Counted from the stretch's first letter, positions 32,471 to 44,921 are shown. The stretch is DNA of 64,000 nucleotides from Candidatus Altimarinota bacterium (GCA_943356435.1 CALREY010000002.1:95386-159385); one strand, 5' to 3'. Numbers and translations are program-made. The notes: a model not told the origin generated them from the letters alone.

Positions 32471-34996
32471 ATGAATATAGAAAAATTTACAATAAATGCT
32501 AGTAAGAGAATAGAAGAAGCTCAGAATCTAGCAAATAAACAAAAAAATAATCAGATAATCCCATTGCACTTGCTTTTTAGTATTGTAACAAGTACAGACT
32601 CAATAGTGAAAGAAATATTGATAGAAATGTGAGTAGATTTGCAAATACTTAGTGCAAATATTAAAAATAGTATAGCAAAAATACCTACAATTAGTGGGAA
32701 TTATCAGCTAACTTTATCTCATGAATTGAATAATGTATTTATAGAAGCTGAAAAAATAGCAGATAAAAATAAAGACCAATTCATAACAGAAGAGCATTTA
32801 ATCCTAGCATTGATAGATTATTCTGATAATACTACAAAGGATATATTAAAAAGTTTCTGAATAGATTATAATAAAACTAAACAAATAATAGACAAAATGA
32901 GAAACGGTGAAACAGTTACAGACAATGACCCAGAATCAAAAATGAATACACTGAAAAAATACTGAATAGACTTGATAGAACTAGCTAAGAAATGAAAAAT
33001 CGATCCAGTAATATGAAGAGAAGAAGAAATTAGAAGAACTTTACAAATATTATCTAGAAGATCAAAGAATAATCCAGTACTTGTTTGAGAACCTTGAGTT
33101 GGTAAAACAGCGATAGTAGAATGAATAGCTCTAAAAATAGTAAACAAAGAAGTACCAGAAAATTTGATAAACAAAAGAGTTATAACTCTAGATATGTGAG
33201 CATTATTAGCATGAGCTAAATATAGATGAGAATTCGAAGAAAGACTAAAAGCAGTTATAAAAGAAGTAGAGAAATCAGACTGACAAATAATATTATTTAT
33301 AGATGAAATACATACTATTGTATGAGCAGGAGCAGCTGAATGACAAGGTGATGCTTGAAATCTACTGAAACCTAGTCTAGCTAGATGAGCTATGAAACTG
33401 ATAGGAGCAACAACTATAAACGAATACAGAAAATATATAGAAAAAGATAGTGCACTAGAGAGAAGATTTGCAAAAGTAATAGTAGATGAACCTAGTCAGG
33501 AAGAAACACTAGCAATACTTAGAGGTATCAAAGATAAATACGAAGCACATCATTGACTAAAAATAACTGACAAAGCAATAGAAGCAGCTGTTAGTCTGTC
33601 TACCAAATTTATTCCAGATAGACAATTACCAGATAAGGCAATAGACTTGATAGACGAAGCACTTTCATCTGTTAAAATGACATCTATTTCTAAACCTATG
33701 GAGGTAGAAATATTAGAAAAAGAACTAAGAACACTAGAAATAGAATTGGAAGCAAAAAAAGCAGAAAAAATAGAAAAAGAAAAAATAGAAAAAATAGAAA
33801 AAAAGATAGCAAGTAAAAAAGAACAATTTAATACTATTATATCGGCATGGAAAAAAGAAAAAGATATAATAGAAGAATTGAAAAGTATCAGAGAAGAAAT
33901 AGATAAATTGAAAATACAAGCAGATAGTTATGAAAGAGAATGAAATTTCTGAGAAGTAGCTAGAATAAGGTATGGAGAAATATTAACAAAAGAGAAAAAA
34001 ATAGAAGAAGTAACTCAAAAACTAAATACACTTCAAACAAATGGTAAAAGTTTCTTAAAAGACAAAGTAACAGAAGAAGATATAGCAGAAATAATTGCAA
34101 AATGGACAGGAATACCTGCAACAAAATTACTTGAAACTGAGAAAGAAAAATTATTAAAATTAGAAGATTATTTGAAAGAAAAAGTAGTATGACAAGACCC
34201 CGCTATAATAAGTGTATCAAACGCTATTAGAAGAGCTAGAGCATGACTAAATGAAGAATGAAAACCACTATGAAGTTTCTTGTTCTTGGGACCTACTTGA
34301 GTAGGTAAAACTGAAACAGCTAAAGCATTAACCCAAGTAATGTTTAATGATAAAAATGCATTTATCAGAATAGATATGAGTGAATATATGGAAAAACATT
34401 CTGTGTCTAGATTGATTGGTTCTCCTCCTGGTTATGTTTGACATGAAGAAGGTGGACAATTGACAGAAGCAGTTAGGAGAAAACCATACTCAGTTATACT
34501 ATTTGATGAAGTAGAAAAAGCACATCCAGATGTATTTAATACCCTATTACAAGTATTAGATGATGGTAGACTGACAGATAGTAAAGGTAGAACTGTTGAT
34601 TTCAAAAATACTATTATAATAATGACTTCTAATATAAAAGAAGAAAATCTCAGAACATTCTTCAGACCAGAATTTCTAAATAGAATAGATGATATAGTGA
34701 AATTTAACAGTCTAGATGAAAATGTGATTATATGAATAATAGATATATTACTAGAAAATGTAGTAGTGCTATTAAACAATAAATGAATAAAAGCTAGTTT
34801 CAGTGACAATATCAAGAAATATATAGCAAAGACTTGATATGACCAAGAATTTGGTGCTAGACCATTAAAAAGAGCTATTACAAATATAATAAGCAATAAT
34901 TTATCTGTTAAATTATTAAATGGAGAAATGAATGCTGGAGATAATGTAATAATAGATATAGATGATAAATGAGAATTAACAATCAAAAAAGCCTAG
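32471..34996 (+). CDS. clpB: ClpB disaggregase chaperone
   Basis: An 841-residue Hsp100 AAA+ protein that pulls apart aggregates with DnaK. The Clp N-domain covers residues 1-140. NBD1 has Walker A GEPGVGKTA near 205, Walker [21 protein letters not shown] and [20 protein letters not shown]. The coiled-coil M-domain lies at about 395-520, very Lys/Glu-rich. NBD2 has GPTGVGKTET near 607, [20 protein letters not shown] and [15 protein letters not shown], with a C-terminal D2-small domain. Loss of a stop-type reading of TGA would cut it about 40 times. Heat-shock control is suggested by the operator upstream. There is no SD, only a T/A-rich leader. Confidence 0.96.
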
Positions 34997-35013
34997 AAAT
35001 TCTAGGCTTTTTT
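34985..35013. terminator. Bidirectional terminator after clpB
   Basis: A stem aaaaaagcctaga / tctaggctttttt overlaps the clpB TAG and also faces the convergent pilin-like gene ending at 35020. Confidence 0.85.
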
Positions 35014-35019
35014 GTATTA

Positions 35020-37320
35020 TTAATTCTTAAAACACCTTACAGTAAAACCATATGAACGTTGTGTTCCAAAATTAGGATTACTATTATCACTTCTAAAGTT
35101 AACATAATAAGCATTATTAGAAGTAGGAGTAGAAGTCCAATAAATACCATAGGTTCATTGATTATACATAGTACCATTTGTCCAATTACGACCTCATGCC
35201 ATAGGTAGCTTAAGCGTATTCATCATATTTGTACCATTTCATCACCATCATCATGATGTAATTACGCTAGACCATTCAGAATAACTTGGTACATGGTATC
35301 CACTAGCACAAGGTCATTGTCTAGCATTATTATTATTATCAGTATTTCACCATAAATTATCATTTTTTACAGTAGACCAATCCCAAGGTGAAGGTATTGA
35401 TCAACCTATAAATGTAGTATTGTTATAATAGTTTCATGGTCAGTATGATGAAGAATCAACACGTAAATTACTTGGTGTAATTGTTCAACTTGGTGTTCAT
35501 CCATTATTTCACCACTGAAAATAATAACCATAAGAAGATGAACCAGTTCAAGAAATATTTGTTCATACATTGCAGGCTGCAATAGTATAACCTCAAAAAG
35601 GTATATCAGATGCATTACATCATGGATAACTATTAGAAGCACAACTACTACCATTCCAGCTATACCCACTATTACAATTGAAATCACAAGATGCTTGACT
35701 TACTCACCAACTTATACTTGGTGTCCATCCACTTCAATTCCATGTTTGGGTATATGTGCTAGATGTACTTGCTGTTGGATTAGTAGGTATACTTCATCCA
35801 CACGATACATTTTGTGTTCATGCTTCACATGTATTTCAGTTTTGCACATAGTTTGAATCACAAGTTACCACACTACATGTTCACCAATTGCTTCCATTCC
35901 AGTTTTGTTCTCATGTTCCATTTGCTATTACACAAAATCTTGTATCTGATACAAATGTTATTCCTCAATCTTCTGTATGGTATCATGCTTGGTTCGTATA
36001 TTTACATACTCACGGTGTTGTACTATATGACCAAGTTGCTGTTCATTGTGTTCAGTTTAATTCTGAATTGTCTGGCATAGTTCCAGTACAATTATCTAGT
36101 ACACATGTATCATTACTTACTATAAAATCATTATCACAATTTGTTGTTTCTATTCCATAACTAAGTATTCCATCATTACAGCTTACTTCTAAGTCTTGTG
36201 AACCATTTGATATTATCTTATTTACTAGTTGATTATTTATTCCATGATTTATTTGTGGGATTGTATATCAGCTTTGAGTTGTTGCTGTACAGTTGTTATA
36301 TGTAGTAATATTATTATTTGTACTATTTAATAATGTTATTGGTAAGTTTCATCATAATGTATTATTTATATAATTGTTTGAATAGTTTATCAATTCTGGA
36401 CTAGGATTATTTAAATCTATATTCAATGAAACTATTTTTTTTATTTCTCATTTATCCTGTATTATAGTTCCACTATATGCTTGTTGTAATCATTGTAATA
36501 ATGTTAATCTCGCTGTATTACTTGTTGTACTTGTTAATGGTGCACATGATCATGTATCACTATATGCTATTAGTTTTGGTGTAATGAAATCAAATCATCA
36601 ATCATATTTGAATTTACTTGTTTTGAATGAGCTTGGTAGATTTCTATATCATGAATATACTAATTTTTGTTCAGTTAGTATTTGTTCTAAATCTGTTACA
36701 CTTGTATCATTTGTTATAATTGTTGGAATACTAAATATAGTACAAGTATTTCATGAAAGACTTTTTGTCATTTGTCAGTTATAATTTCATGTAGTATATG
36801 CTATTGCTTCTACTTCTCAGGCTGAAACCCCTCTCAATTCTCCCCTTGTCAGGGGCGATGTAGCTACATTATTAATTATTCATTTTTCACTATTCATTGA
36901 TATCTCATCCCCTTCCATAATTCATCATAGTTCATATTCATTTCTACTTAATAGCGTAGAGTAAGTATATTCTTTATCAGTTAGTGGATCTATTGGTATT
37001 TTATCTAATCTATTTACATTTGCATATACTGTTTCTCAGAATGTTCATTGGTTCCAGACTACTGATCATGTGTATGTGATATTCACTCATGATGTTGTAA
37101 GTGGATATTTCCCCGCATCTAGTTCATACAATTCGAGTAATGTTTTAATACTACTTAAATCACTAATTCTAGTACTATCTCTTGCATCTTCACTATATCA
37201 TTGTAGGCTCATGAAAGCTATTGTTCACAAAATTGTCAATATAGTTATTACTACTATTACTTCTACTAATGTGAAAGCTAACTTATGTTTAGTATTTTGT
37301 TGAATTATAACTTTTTTCAT
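35020..37320 (-). CDS. Large pilin-like protein with C-terminal FISUMP-type domain
   Basis: A 766-residue protein. The N-terminus is a class III-like prepilin helix (KLAFTLVEVIVVITILTILG), followed by SARDSTRISDLSSIKTLLELYE-type pilin core and the PIDPLTDKEYTYS motif. The middle is rich in Thr/Asn, with Cys-containing CDSNYVQNGNTCEAG-like modules (about residues 470-600). The last about 120 residues (GPCASGYHVPSYSEWSSVI, GRNWTNGTMYNQGTYGIYWT, YGFTVRCFKN) match the Fibrobacter-major-paralog/DUF1566 type lectin-like fold. It is a paralogue of the gene at 42033-43427. A GC-rich mini-repeat is read in frame at residues 155-166. Role: surface pilus tip or adhesin (inference). Confidence 0.85.
36826..36857. 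repeat. GC-rich mini-repeat inside the pilin-like gene
   Basis: The sequence holds cccctctcaattctcccctt and then gtcagggg, with an inner palindrome cccc-ttgtca-gggg. It is translated in frame as SPLTRGELRGV. It sits at the same place in the protein as the different repeat in the paralogue (42956-42992). Confidence 0.75.
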
Positions 37321-37398
37321 TCTTTTAAATTATTATGTTAATACATAATTAATTATAGTTAATTTTTAAAATAAAATTAATTAATTTTTAATTTTTAC

Positions 37399-37427
37399 TT
37401 GACTCAACTGAAATATTAATCTATAAT
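37399..37427 (+). promoter_or_regulatory. Promoter for gdhA
   Basis: TTGACT and TATAAT are separated by 17 bases, about 97 bases before the gdhA start. The rest of the 203-base gap is featureless A/T DNA. Confidence 0.65.
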
Positions 37428-37523
37428 TTAACAAGAACAATTCTCGTATCATATTTGACTTTATCAGTTTAGTTAATATTATTAATGTTATAAAATTTAT
37501 ATACTAACTTATTATAATAATAT

Positions 37524-38783
37524 ATGTCTACAAAAATAAACGACCCATTTAATAATGCACAAAAACAAATATCACTTGCTTACAACTTAATGAAAGACAA
37601 GGAAAATCACAAAAACAAAATAGATATAATATCTAATCCAAAAAGAATAATAGAAATAAGTATTCCTGTAAAAATGGATAACTGAAATGTAAAAATATTT
37701 ACATGATACAGATCACAACACAATGATTCTAGATGACCTTTCAAAGGAGGAATAAGATTTCATCAAGATGTAAATATATCTGAAGTAAAAGCATTATCTA
37801 TGTGGATGTCAATAAAATGTAGTGTTATAGATTTACCATTATGAGGAGGAAAATGATGAGTAATAGTTAATCCAAAAGAGTTATCAGAGTGAGAATTAGA
37901 AAGACTCTCAAGATGATATGTTAGACAACTTTATAAATATATTGGTCCAGAACAAGATGTTCCTGCTCCAGACGTAAATACAACACCTCAAATAATGGCA
38001 TGGATGATGGATGAATATTCTAATCTTGTATGAGTATATTCTCCTGGAAGTTTTACAGGTAAAACTCTTACAAGTGGATGATCTAAATGAAGAGGAGAAG
38101 CAACTGCTCAAGGATGAGTATATGTATTACAAGAAATCCTTAAACTAAAAAAGAAAAAGGTAAAATGAAAAAAAATTATTATACAATGAGCTGGAAATGC
38201 ATGATTGACTATGGCTAAAATGCTTACAGAATTATGAGCTAAATTAATATGAATATCTGACTCTAGATGATGAATATATAATGAAAAATGATTAGTAGTT
38301 AATGATATTATTACATTAAAAGAAAGTGATAAATCAGTAATAGAATACTCAAAATGACAAATAGTAACTAATGCAGAAATATTAGAAAAAGCATGTGATA
38401 TACTCATACCTGCTGCCTTAGAAAACCAAATAACAATTAGTAATGTAGAAAATATTAAAGCAAAATTGATATTAGAATTGGCAAATTGACCTGTTACACC
38501 AGAAGCAGATGAAGTACTTACAAGTAAAAAAATACAAGTTATTCCAGATATTCTAGCAAATTCTGGTTGAGTAATGGTATCATATTTCGAACAAGTTCAA
38601 AATAATGCTAATTACTATTGGGATGAAATTGAAGTTAATACAAAATTGAAAACAAAAATAGAATCTGCTACTAGAGACGTATACAATTTAGCTAAAGAAT
38701 ATAGTACAACATATAGAACAGCAGCATATATAATATCTATGAAAAGAATATTTGATGCAATGTCAGATAGATGAAATATTTAA
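37524..38783 (+). CDS. gdhA: Glutamate dehydrogenase
   Basis: A 419-residue Glu/Leu/Phe/Val dehydrogenase family enzyme that interconverts glutamate with 2-oxoglutarate and ammonia. It shows [19 protein letters not shown], the catalytic-Lys motif [44 protein letters not shown] and the dinucleotide-binding GAGNAGL. The C-terminus [15 protein letters not shown] is typical. The length is that of the hexameric 420-residue class. It is monocistronic with its own promoter and terminator. In a CPR genome with a reduced amino-acid metabolism it may serve nitrogen or redox balance (inference). Confidence 0.95.
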
Positions 38784-38784
38784 T

Positions 38785-38820
38785 TTTTACTACTCATGAC
38801 TAGTAAAATAATATTTTTTA
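38785..38820 (+). terminator. Terminator after gdhA
   Basis: A stem ttttacta / tagtaaaa is followed by a T-rich stretch. Confidence 0.6.
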
Positions 38821-38857
38821 GTTATAATATATGAAATTATAAATAAATTTAATAAAA

Positions 38858-39343
38858 ATGTTTAAAATCGAAACATGAGTAGATAATCCTATACTTAGAA
38901 AAATAGCTGATAGAGTCACTGATAAGGATTTCAAAGAAGCAGTTAAATTGTGAAAAAAAATGATTAAATACATAAAAGACCCTGAAAATGGATGAGTATG
39001 ATTAGCAGCACCTCAAATATGAGTTTCATGGAAACTTGTAGTTGTAAGTATGTTAAAAGATCGGGAAGACGAAAATTTCAAAACAATAATGCTAATAAAT
39101 CCTGAAATTATAGAACATTGAACTGAAACACAATTAGAAGTAGAATGATGCTTATCTGTACCATGAGTGAAAGGTAAAGTAGAAAGGTATAACATGATAA
39201 AACTAACATACCAAGACGATAAAAATAATCAAAAAACATTGATTTTGCACTGATTACAAGCAAGGATAATACAACATGAACTAGACCATATAAATGGTAA
39301 ATTATTCGTAGACTATCTAAAACCTAAAAAAATCTTGGATTAA
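38858..39343 (+). CDS. def: Peptide deformylase
   Basis: A 161-residue metallo-enzyme that removes the N-formyl group from new proteins. All three motifs are present: GVGLAAPQIG, EGCLSVPG (metal Cys) and QHELDHINGKLF (HExxH). The length is normal. Its counterpart, fmt, is at 61619. A CGG codon encodes Arg in KDREDE. It stands alone with a strong terminator. Confidence 0.95.
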
Positions 39344-39357
39344 TTCAAGATTTTTTT
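39326..39357 (+). terminator. Terminator after def
   Basis: A stem aaaaatcttg / caagattttt with a T-tract overlaps the def stop. Confidence 0.85.
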
Positions 39358-39422
39358 AGTTAAAATTTTACATTTTCACACTAAATATGATAAAATAAAT
39401 AAGATATATATTAATTATACAA

Positions 39423-42008
39423 ATGGGATTAGAATGAAATAAAAATAATCCGGAAGCATTAATTAAAATTAATAATCCAAAAGTTACAGATATTACAGAT
39501 GAGACTAAGGAAAAAATTAATGAAGCTTTAATATTATTAAATGGAGTAATAAACAAATACCCATTTATTATTGTGTGAAAAAATGGAGAAATATTAATAA
39601 ATAACAAAAGCTCAAATTTTTCTAAAGAAGCTATGAAAAGTGTAATATGTGAAATAATAGATGATAAAAAATGATTTATATGATTAGATTACAAAAAACT
39701 TGAAGAACTACTATATTGAGAAGTTAAATCTGAGTGACCAATAAAAATAGCAAGTTGAATTAAGAGATTATACAAATCAATATTAGAAAACTATTATGAA
39801 TGAACATATGAAGAAAAAGATTGAGAATTATTTTTAACTCTAGATAGTTTTAATGAAGAAAAAAAGAATAGACTTAAAAATCTATTATGAGAAAGAAGTT
39901 TTGAAAATTCTGAGTTCAAAGCAAATTTTTCTGATTTTTTTGCATATCTATGGTGAGAAAAATGAATTAGATATTGAATAAATTACCAGGCATTAATATG
40001 ACCAGAATTTAATTGAATTAAAAGAGAATTGTTAAATTGAAATACAATAAAAATAGCATCAAATAGAAAAGCTATTGATGATCAAGCTGATGAAGTAAAT
40101 CTATGATTACAAGTAAAATTTTCAAAGTTTAGAAAGACAATAACTCAATGAAAAACTTCTGTTATACCTACCTATGATATGCAATACCCTAGCGTGAAAA
40201 AATGAGATACAATTTTGAAAATAAAAATATGAAAAGATTGACATACATGAATTGATATAAGATGAAAAATAGTAGAAAATAGCAAAGCATACAAAATAAA
40301 TGAAGAAAAGTTTATATATGAATGATCAGAATACATAACAAAAGAAGTATCTGAGCAAGACTGAGAAAGAATTATTACATTGATTGCAAATGAAGATATC
40401 TACCTAAATTTTGTAAGAAATCCTACTACATCAAATTTACAAGATTTTGAAAAATGAAAAGCTATATGAATAACAGCTTGAATAAATGAAATAATAAACT
40501 TAAATCCTATATGAAACGAATCTTGAAATATAGAAGTAAGAAATGAATGAACAACATTTCATCAAAAATGAGAAATAGCATGATGATATTATGTAAAATG
40601 ACCTGAAATAATACTATCAGATACTGAATTATTAGCAAATTGAAGAGTAGTATCATCAAATGATATAATATTAACATGAAAAAATAATATATGTAACTGA
40701 ACTCTACAAAGTGTTAATTGAAATGTATATGTATCAAGTGAATCATTAGTGCATACAAATAGTAAAATATTTGCTGTAAATTGAGCAGTTATTATTAATT
40801 GAAATATAGAACATACTACAATTATTGCAGATGAAATAATTGTTAAATGAAATGCTACTTGAGCTACTCTAATAGCTAGAAAAATAGATATTCAATGAGA
40901 AACTCGTCAAAAATGTAGACTTAGATGAGAAAATATAAAAATAAAATCAGATTGATGAGATAATGAAATAGTATTAATTATATTCTATGCTATTGACAAA
41001 TTTAAAAGACATATAAAACTATCAAAATTTAACAAAGAAAAATTCAAAGCCAGAATAAACCAATTAAAAGAATTAATATTAGCAAAAAGAGAATATATAG
41101 AAAAATTGAGAAATAAATTTTTGGCTACAAATGACTATCAAGTAAAAAAGGATATATCAATTGATAGATTAAAAACACTTAGAGAAATTGATATATTAAA
41201 AAGTCAATGAGATAGTATAATAGAAAAAATAAATGAAGATAAAGAGTATTCATCAAGAATTGAAAACTTTTTAGAATTTTTCGAAAATAATAAAGATACA
41301 GATATATTAAATATTAATTATTGAAATATAAACAGTGAAGTAATTTTGCACCCTACTTGAGTAATATTTGATGATAATCAGCATTTATCTCTAAATCCAA
41401 ATGATTTTAAAAATAGAGCTAAAAATAAACTATTATTTCTACATTCATTAAATGAGTATAAATTTACTAATGATAAAAAAATATCACAGGATGAAAACTG
41501 AAAAAAAGTAAATATTACACATAAAAAATGATATGATTTAATAAAAGACCATATTATAAGTAGAAATAATGACTGATATAATGAAGTTACATGAAATAGA
41601 ATTGATGAAAGAAGGTATGTTATAATGAAAGTAGATCCAAATATAATATACAAGAATAATGGAACAAACAAAATATCAGATGCACAGATAAAAAACTATA
41701 ACTTAATAAAAGTAAGTATAGATTGATTAACAGATAGTTATATAAACGATCTAAGTATGAGAGGTGCATCATTTGTAATAGACAAAAAAAATGATATTCA
41801 TGAGGTAAATTCTAGTATAGATGTGAAATTTGATTTAAAAACTGAAAAATGACTTGCCGAAATTAAATCAAGTTTCTGGATAACTCGTATAGAAGAACAT
41901 ATTCATTACAAGAAAATTTCTTGATTCTTCCTATGAACTATGGCTGAAAGAGAAATAGCAAAGTATTTAAATTATCTGGAAATAAAAAATAACAACAAAA
42001 AAAAATAG
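39423..42008 (+). CDS. FapA-like (DUF342) protein with C-terminal PilZ-like domain
   Basis: An 861-residue cytoplasmic protein, with no signal peptide seen. Residues 240-520 show the FapA/DUF342 pattern: KKGDTILKIKIGKDGHTGID, GKAIGITAGINEI and a right-handed beta-helix of short Gly/Asn turns (AGGYYVKGPEI, NGNVYVSSESLVHTNSKIF, AVNGAVIINGNIEHTTIIAD). Residues 535-620 are a Lys/Glu coiled coil. Residues 755-850 resemble PilZ, with DERRYV upstream and LSMRGASFVID matching the D/N-x-S-x-x-G c-di-GMP motif. FapA proteins are linked to flagella, polar localisation or surface appendages; no flagellar gene is here. The combination suggests c-di-GMP control of a pilus or cell-pole structure (inference). 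Confidence 0.75.
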
Positions 42009-42030
42009 AGCATAAATGCTCTATTTTTTT
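42001..42030. terminator. Bidirectional terminator
   Basis: A stem aaaaatagagca / tgctctattttt lies between the convergent FapA-like gene and the second pilin-like gene, overlapping the TAG of the former. Confidence 0.85.
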
Positions 42031-42032
42031 GA

Positions 42033-43427
42033 TTAATCATGTACACAACGAACTAATGCAGCCATACAAAATGCATTAGCTTGTGGGATTATATAATCCA
42101 TAAAGTTACTAGCAAACATATAAGATCAAGCTCATCATGTACAAGCATAACTCATAGATGGTTGATAACTAAAGAAGTTAGTATCTATAAAATTAGATGT
42201 ATCATCTCATAATGATGCAAACTCTGTACATGTAGGTAATCTCCAACCTGTAGATAATCATCATATGTTTAAACCTGCACAGTATGCTGCATTAGCTGGA
42301 CTACATAATGATACATTCAAACTAGCTAAATCACCACTTAAATCCCTATGAGATTGCCATTTAAGTCAAGTATTACTATCCGTTACTACTGTTTTATCTG
42401 AAGTAGCAGTATATGGACTTGTAACAACAGGTGTTGGATTTGATTGATAATGACCTGATATTAGTGTTCATCATAAATTATTATTTACGAAGTTTCATGC
42501 ATAATCTAATACATTAGTACTAGGATTATTTGTATCTATTACTAAATCAACAATATTTTTTATTTCTCATACATTTTGTACAATAGTTCAAGTATATGAA
42601 TCTTGTAATCATTTTAATAAAGCGACTCTAGCAGTATAAGATGAACTATCTGTTAATGCAGCACAACTTCAAGTATCTGAATATGCAACTAATTTATTAG
42701 GAGTAAAAGTGAATCATCCATCATTTTTGAATTTTGACCCCATAAGAGAACTCGGTAAGTTTTTAAATCATCTATATACCAATTTTTGCTCTGTAACTAT
42801 TTGAAGTAAATCAGTAACAGATGTATCATTAGTTACAATTGATGGTATACTTAATACTTCACAAGTATTTCAACTTAAACTTTTTGTCATTTGTCAGTTA
42901 TAATTTCATGTTACAATTGCAGTAGCTTCTACAGTTCAGGCATTTGCATTGTTTTTCCACTTCCCTAATTTTAGGGAAGGTTGGGATGGGTTAAAAGAAA
43001 TTGTATCTCATTCTATTAATCATGACAATTCATACTCATTTCTATTATTTATAACGGAATAAGTGTATTTTTTATCTGAAACTGGGTCAACTGGTACTTT
43101 ATTTATAACATCAACATTAGTATATACTGTTTCTCAGAATGTTCATTGGTTCCATACTATAGAACCACTATAAGTAATATTTACTCAATCAGTTGGTAAA
43201 GGATATTTTCAAGCTTCAATTTGTAATAATTCTAGGCTTGATTTCATACTACTCATATCACTTATTCTAGTACTATCTCTAGCATCCGAACTATATCAAC
43301 TAAGTGAAATAAATGCTATAGTTCATAATATTGCTAAAATAGTAATCACAACAATTAACTCAACTAATGTAAAAGCTAGTTGATTATTTCTAGCTGTAGT
43401 AAAATCTTTAATTTTTTGTATATGCAT
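42033..43427 (-). CDS. Pilin-like protein with C-terminal DUF1566-type domain
   Basis: A 464-residue paralogue of the protein at 35020-37320. The N-terminal prepilin helix is QLAFTLVELIVVITILAILG, then SSDARDSTRISDMSSMKSSL and VPVDPVSDKKYTYS. A shared middle domain follows (TGNYNGQMTKSLSGNTCEVL, NLPSSLMGSKFKNDG). The end is a C-terminal lectin-like domain (LKWQSHRDLSGDL, NIGGLSTGWRLPTCTEFASL, ALVRCVHD) with several Cys. It lacks the long Cys-module region of its larger relative. A second type of mini-repeat is read in frame at residues 146-158. Two 24-base tandem repeats sit upstream. Role: surface pilus subunit or adhesin (inference). Confidence 0.85.
42956..42992. repeat. GC-rich mini-repeat inside the second pilin-like gene
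   Basis: Palindrome ttccctaatttttagggaa-like (ttccctaa / ttagggaa) followed by ggttgggatgggtt. It is translated in frame as NPSQPSLKLGKW. It occupies the same protein position as the element in the paralogue at 36826-36857. Confidence 0.7.
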
Positions 43428-43440
43428 AATAATATATATT

Positions 43441-43494
43441 AAATAGTAATCAAAGTATACAATTAAATAGTAATCAAAGTATACAATTAAATAT
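43441..43494. repeat. 24-base tandem direct repeat upstream of the pilin-like gene
   Basis: Two perfect copies of a 24-base unit starting aaatagtaatcaaagtatac, plus a partial third (aaatat), lie 14 bases before the start codon. They could be operator sites or a slipped-strand duplication. Confidence 0.85.
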
Positions 43495-43513
43495 ATATAA
43501 TCAAAATAAATAA

Positions 43514-43547
43514 TAAAAAAAGTCTAAATAAAATTTAGACTTTTTTT
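43514..43547 (-). terminator. Terminator of secY
   Basis: A stem aaagtctaaat / atttagacttt with T-tracts, directly after the secY stops. Confidence 0.85.
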
Positions 43548-43548
43548 A

Positions 43549-44820
43549 TTATTTAAACTTGCTATAATCAAACATTTTCATTTCTGCATCTACTTTTCTA
43601 ACTAGATCAAGTATTACTGAAACTATAATGATTAATCATGAAGCAGATATAATAAAATCAACTGATTGTCACATTATTTTTGACATAACGTAAGGCAAAA
43701 TTGCGATTAATGCTAAGAATCATCCACCAAATAGGTTTAAGTGTTCTGATACTTTAGATAAATAATCAGCAGTTTCAGAACCAGGTCTAATTCATGGTAT
43801 ATACCCTCCTCTTTTTTGTATACTTTCAGCTACATTTTCTGTATTGAATGTTATTGATACATAAAAGAAAGAAAATCCAAGAACTAATAAGAAATATATC
43901 AATATAAATATCCAAGAAGGATTAGACATACTGAAATATTCTAATAAGAATTTACCAATTTTACTTGAAGTTTCACTTGAACCAGGTCCAGAAAGAATTT
44001 GACCTATAATTGCAGGGAAAGTAACCAATGATACTGCAAATATGATAGGAATCATTCATGCTTGATTTATTCTGATTGGGAAATAAGATTTCTCTTCTCT
44101 ACCAGTTCTAGTATAAATTATTGGAATTCTTCTGTTTCATTCAGTAAATTTAATAATTACATATATTATAGCTAAACTAGCAATGATTAAACCTACTAAT
44201 AAAGGATAATTTCATGCTGCAATGTGCGACATAATATTTCATGGTACACTTGCTAATACTCAAGCAGTAATGATAACACTAATACCGTTTCAAATTCATT
44301 TTTCTGTCATAACTTCTCATAACCACATTAGAAACAATGTACCTGTAGTAACAATAGTCATTGCTATAAGAACAGTTTGTGTATCTGATATATCAATTAT
44401 TGAACCTGAAGCTAATGTATTTAATAGAACAATCATTCAATATGATTGAACAAAAGCTAAAGGTAAAGTTAAATATCTAGTATATTTATTAATTTTCTTT
44501 TGTCATTGTTCTCACTCTTTTTGTAAATCTCAGATTTTTGGTACTATAACTCAAAGTAATTGAATAATAATCAATGCATTGATATAAGGCGAAAGCCCCA
44601 TAAGAATTATAGAAAAATTAGACAATCAACCTCACATCAAAGAACTAAAAAATGATAATCATCTATTAGCTTCCATTATTGCACTAAGTTTAGTAGTATC
44701 AACTCAATAAACTGGAATAACAGACAAAAATTTATAAACCAAAATAAGCAACAAAGTAGCTATTATTTTCTTCTTTATTGATTCATTTTGGAATATAGAC
44801 TTAATATTATTTAGTACCAT
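43549..44820 (-). CDS. secY: Protein translocase subunit SecY
   Basis: A 423-residue channel protein with ten membrane helices. Typical parts are the N-terminal KIIATLLLILVYKFLSVIPV, PYINALIIIQLLGVIVP, the cytoplasmic loop GRRIPIIYTRTGREEKSYFP (read as EGNRRIPI), MIPIIFAVSLVTFPAIIGQI and the C-terminal RPGSETADYLSKV. Two TAA stops stand in tandem. It lies at the end of the ribosomal operon, but a hairpin at 44922-44949 precedes it, so it may also have its own promoter. Confidence 0.94.
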
Positions 44821-44921
44821 ATATAATTTTTTATAAAATAATTTAATCACTTAGTCAATATTATAATAAAAATTATAATAAAAGAAAGTAATTTGTAGCA
44901 TTATACTCAAAAAAAATAAAA

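Noticed and set aside
34432..34986. A 184-residue open frame on the minus strand
   Set aside because: It is antisense to the second ATPase domain of clpB, whose motifs are clear; no independent signal or start context.
43436..43495. Possible CRISPR array at the tandem repeats
   Set aside because: Only two direct copies with no spacer between them; no cas genes in the window.
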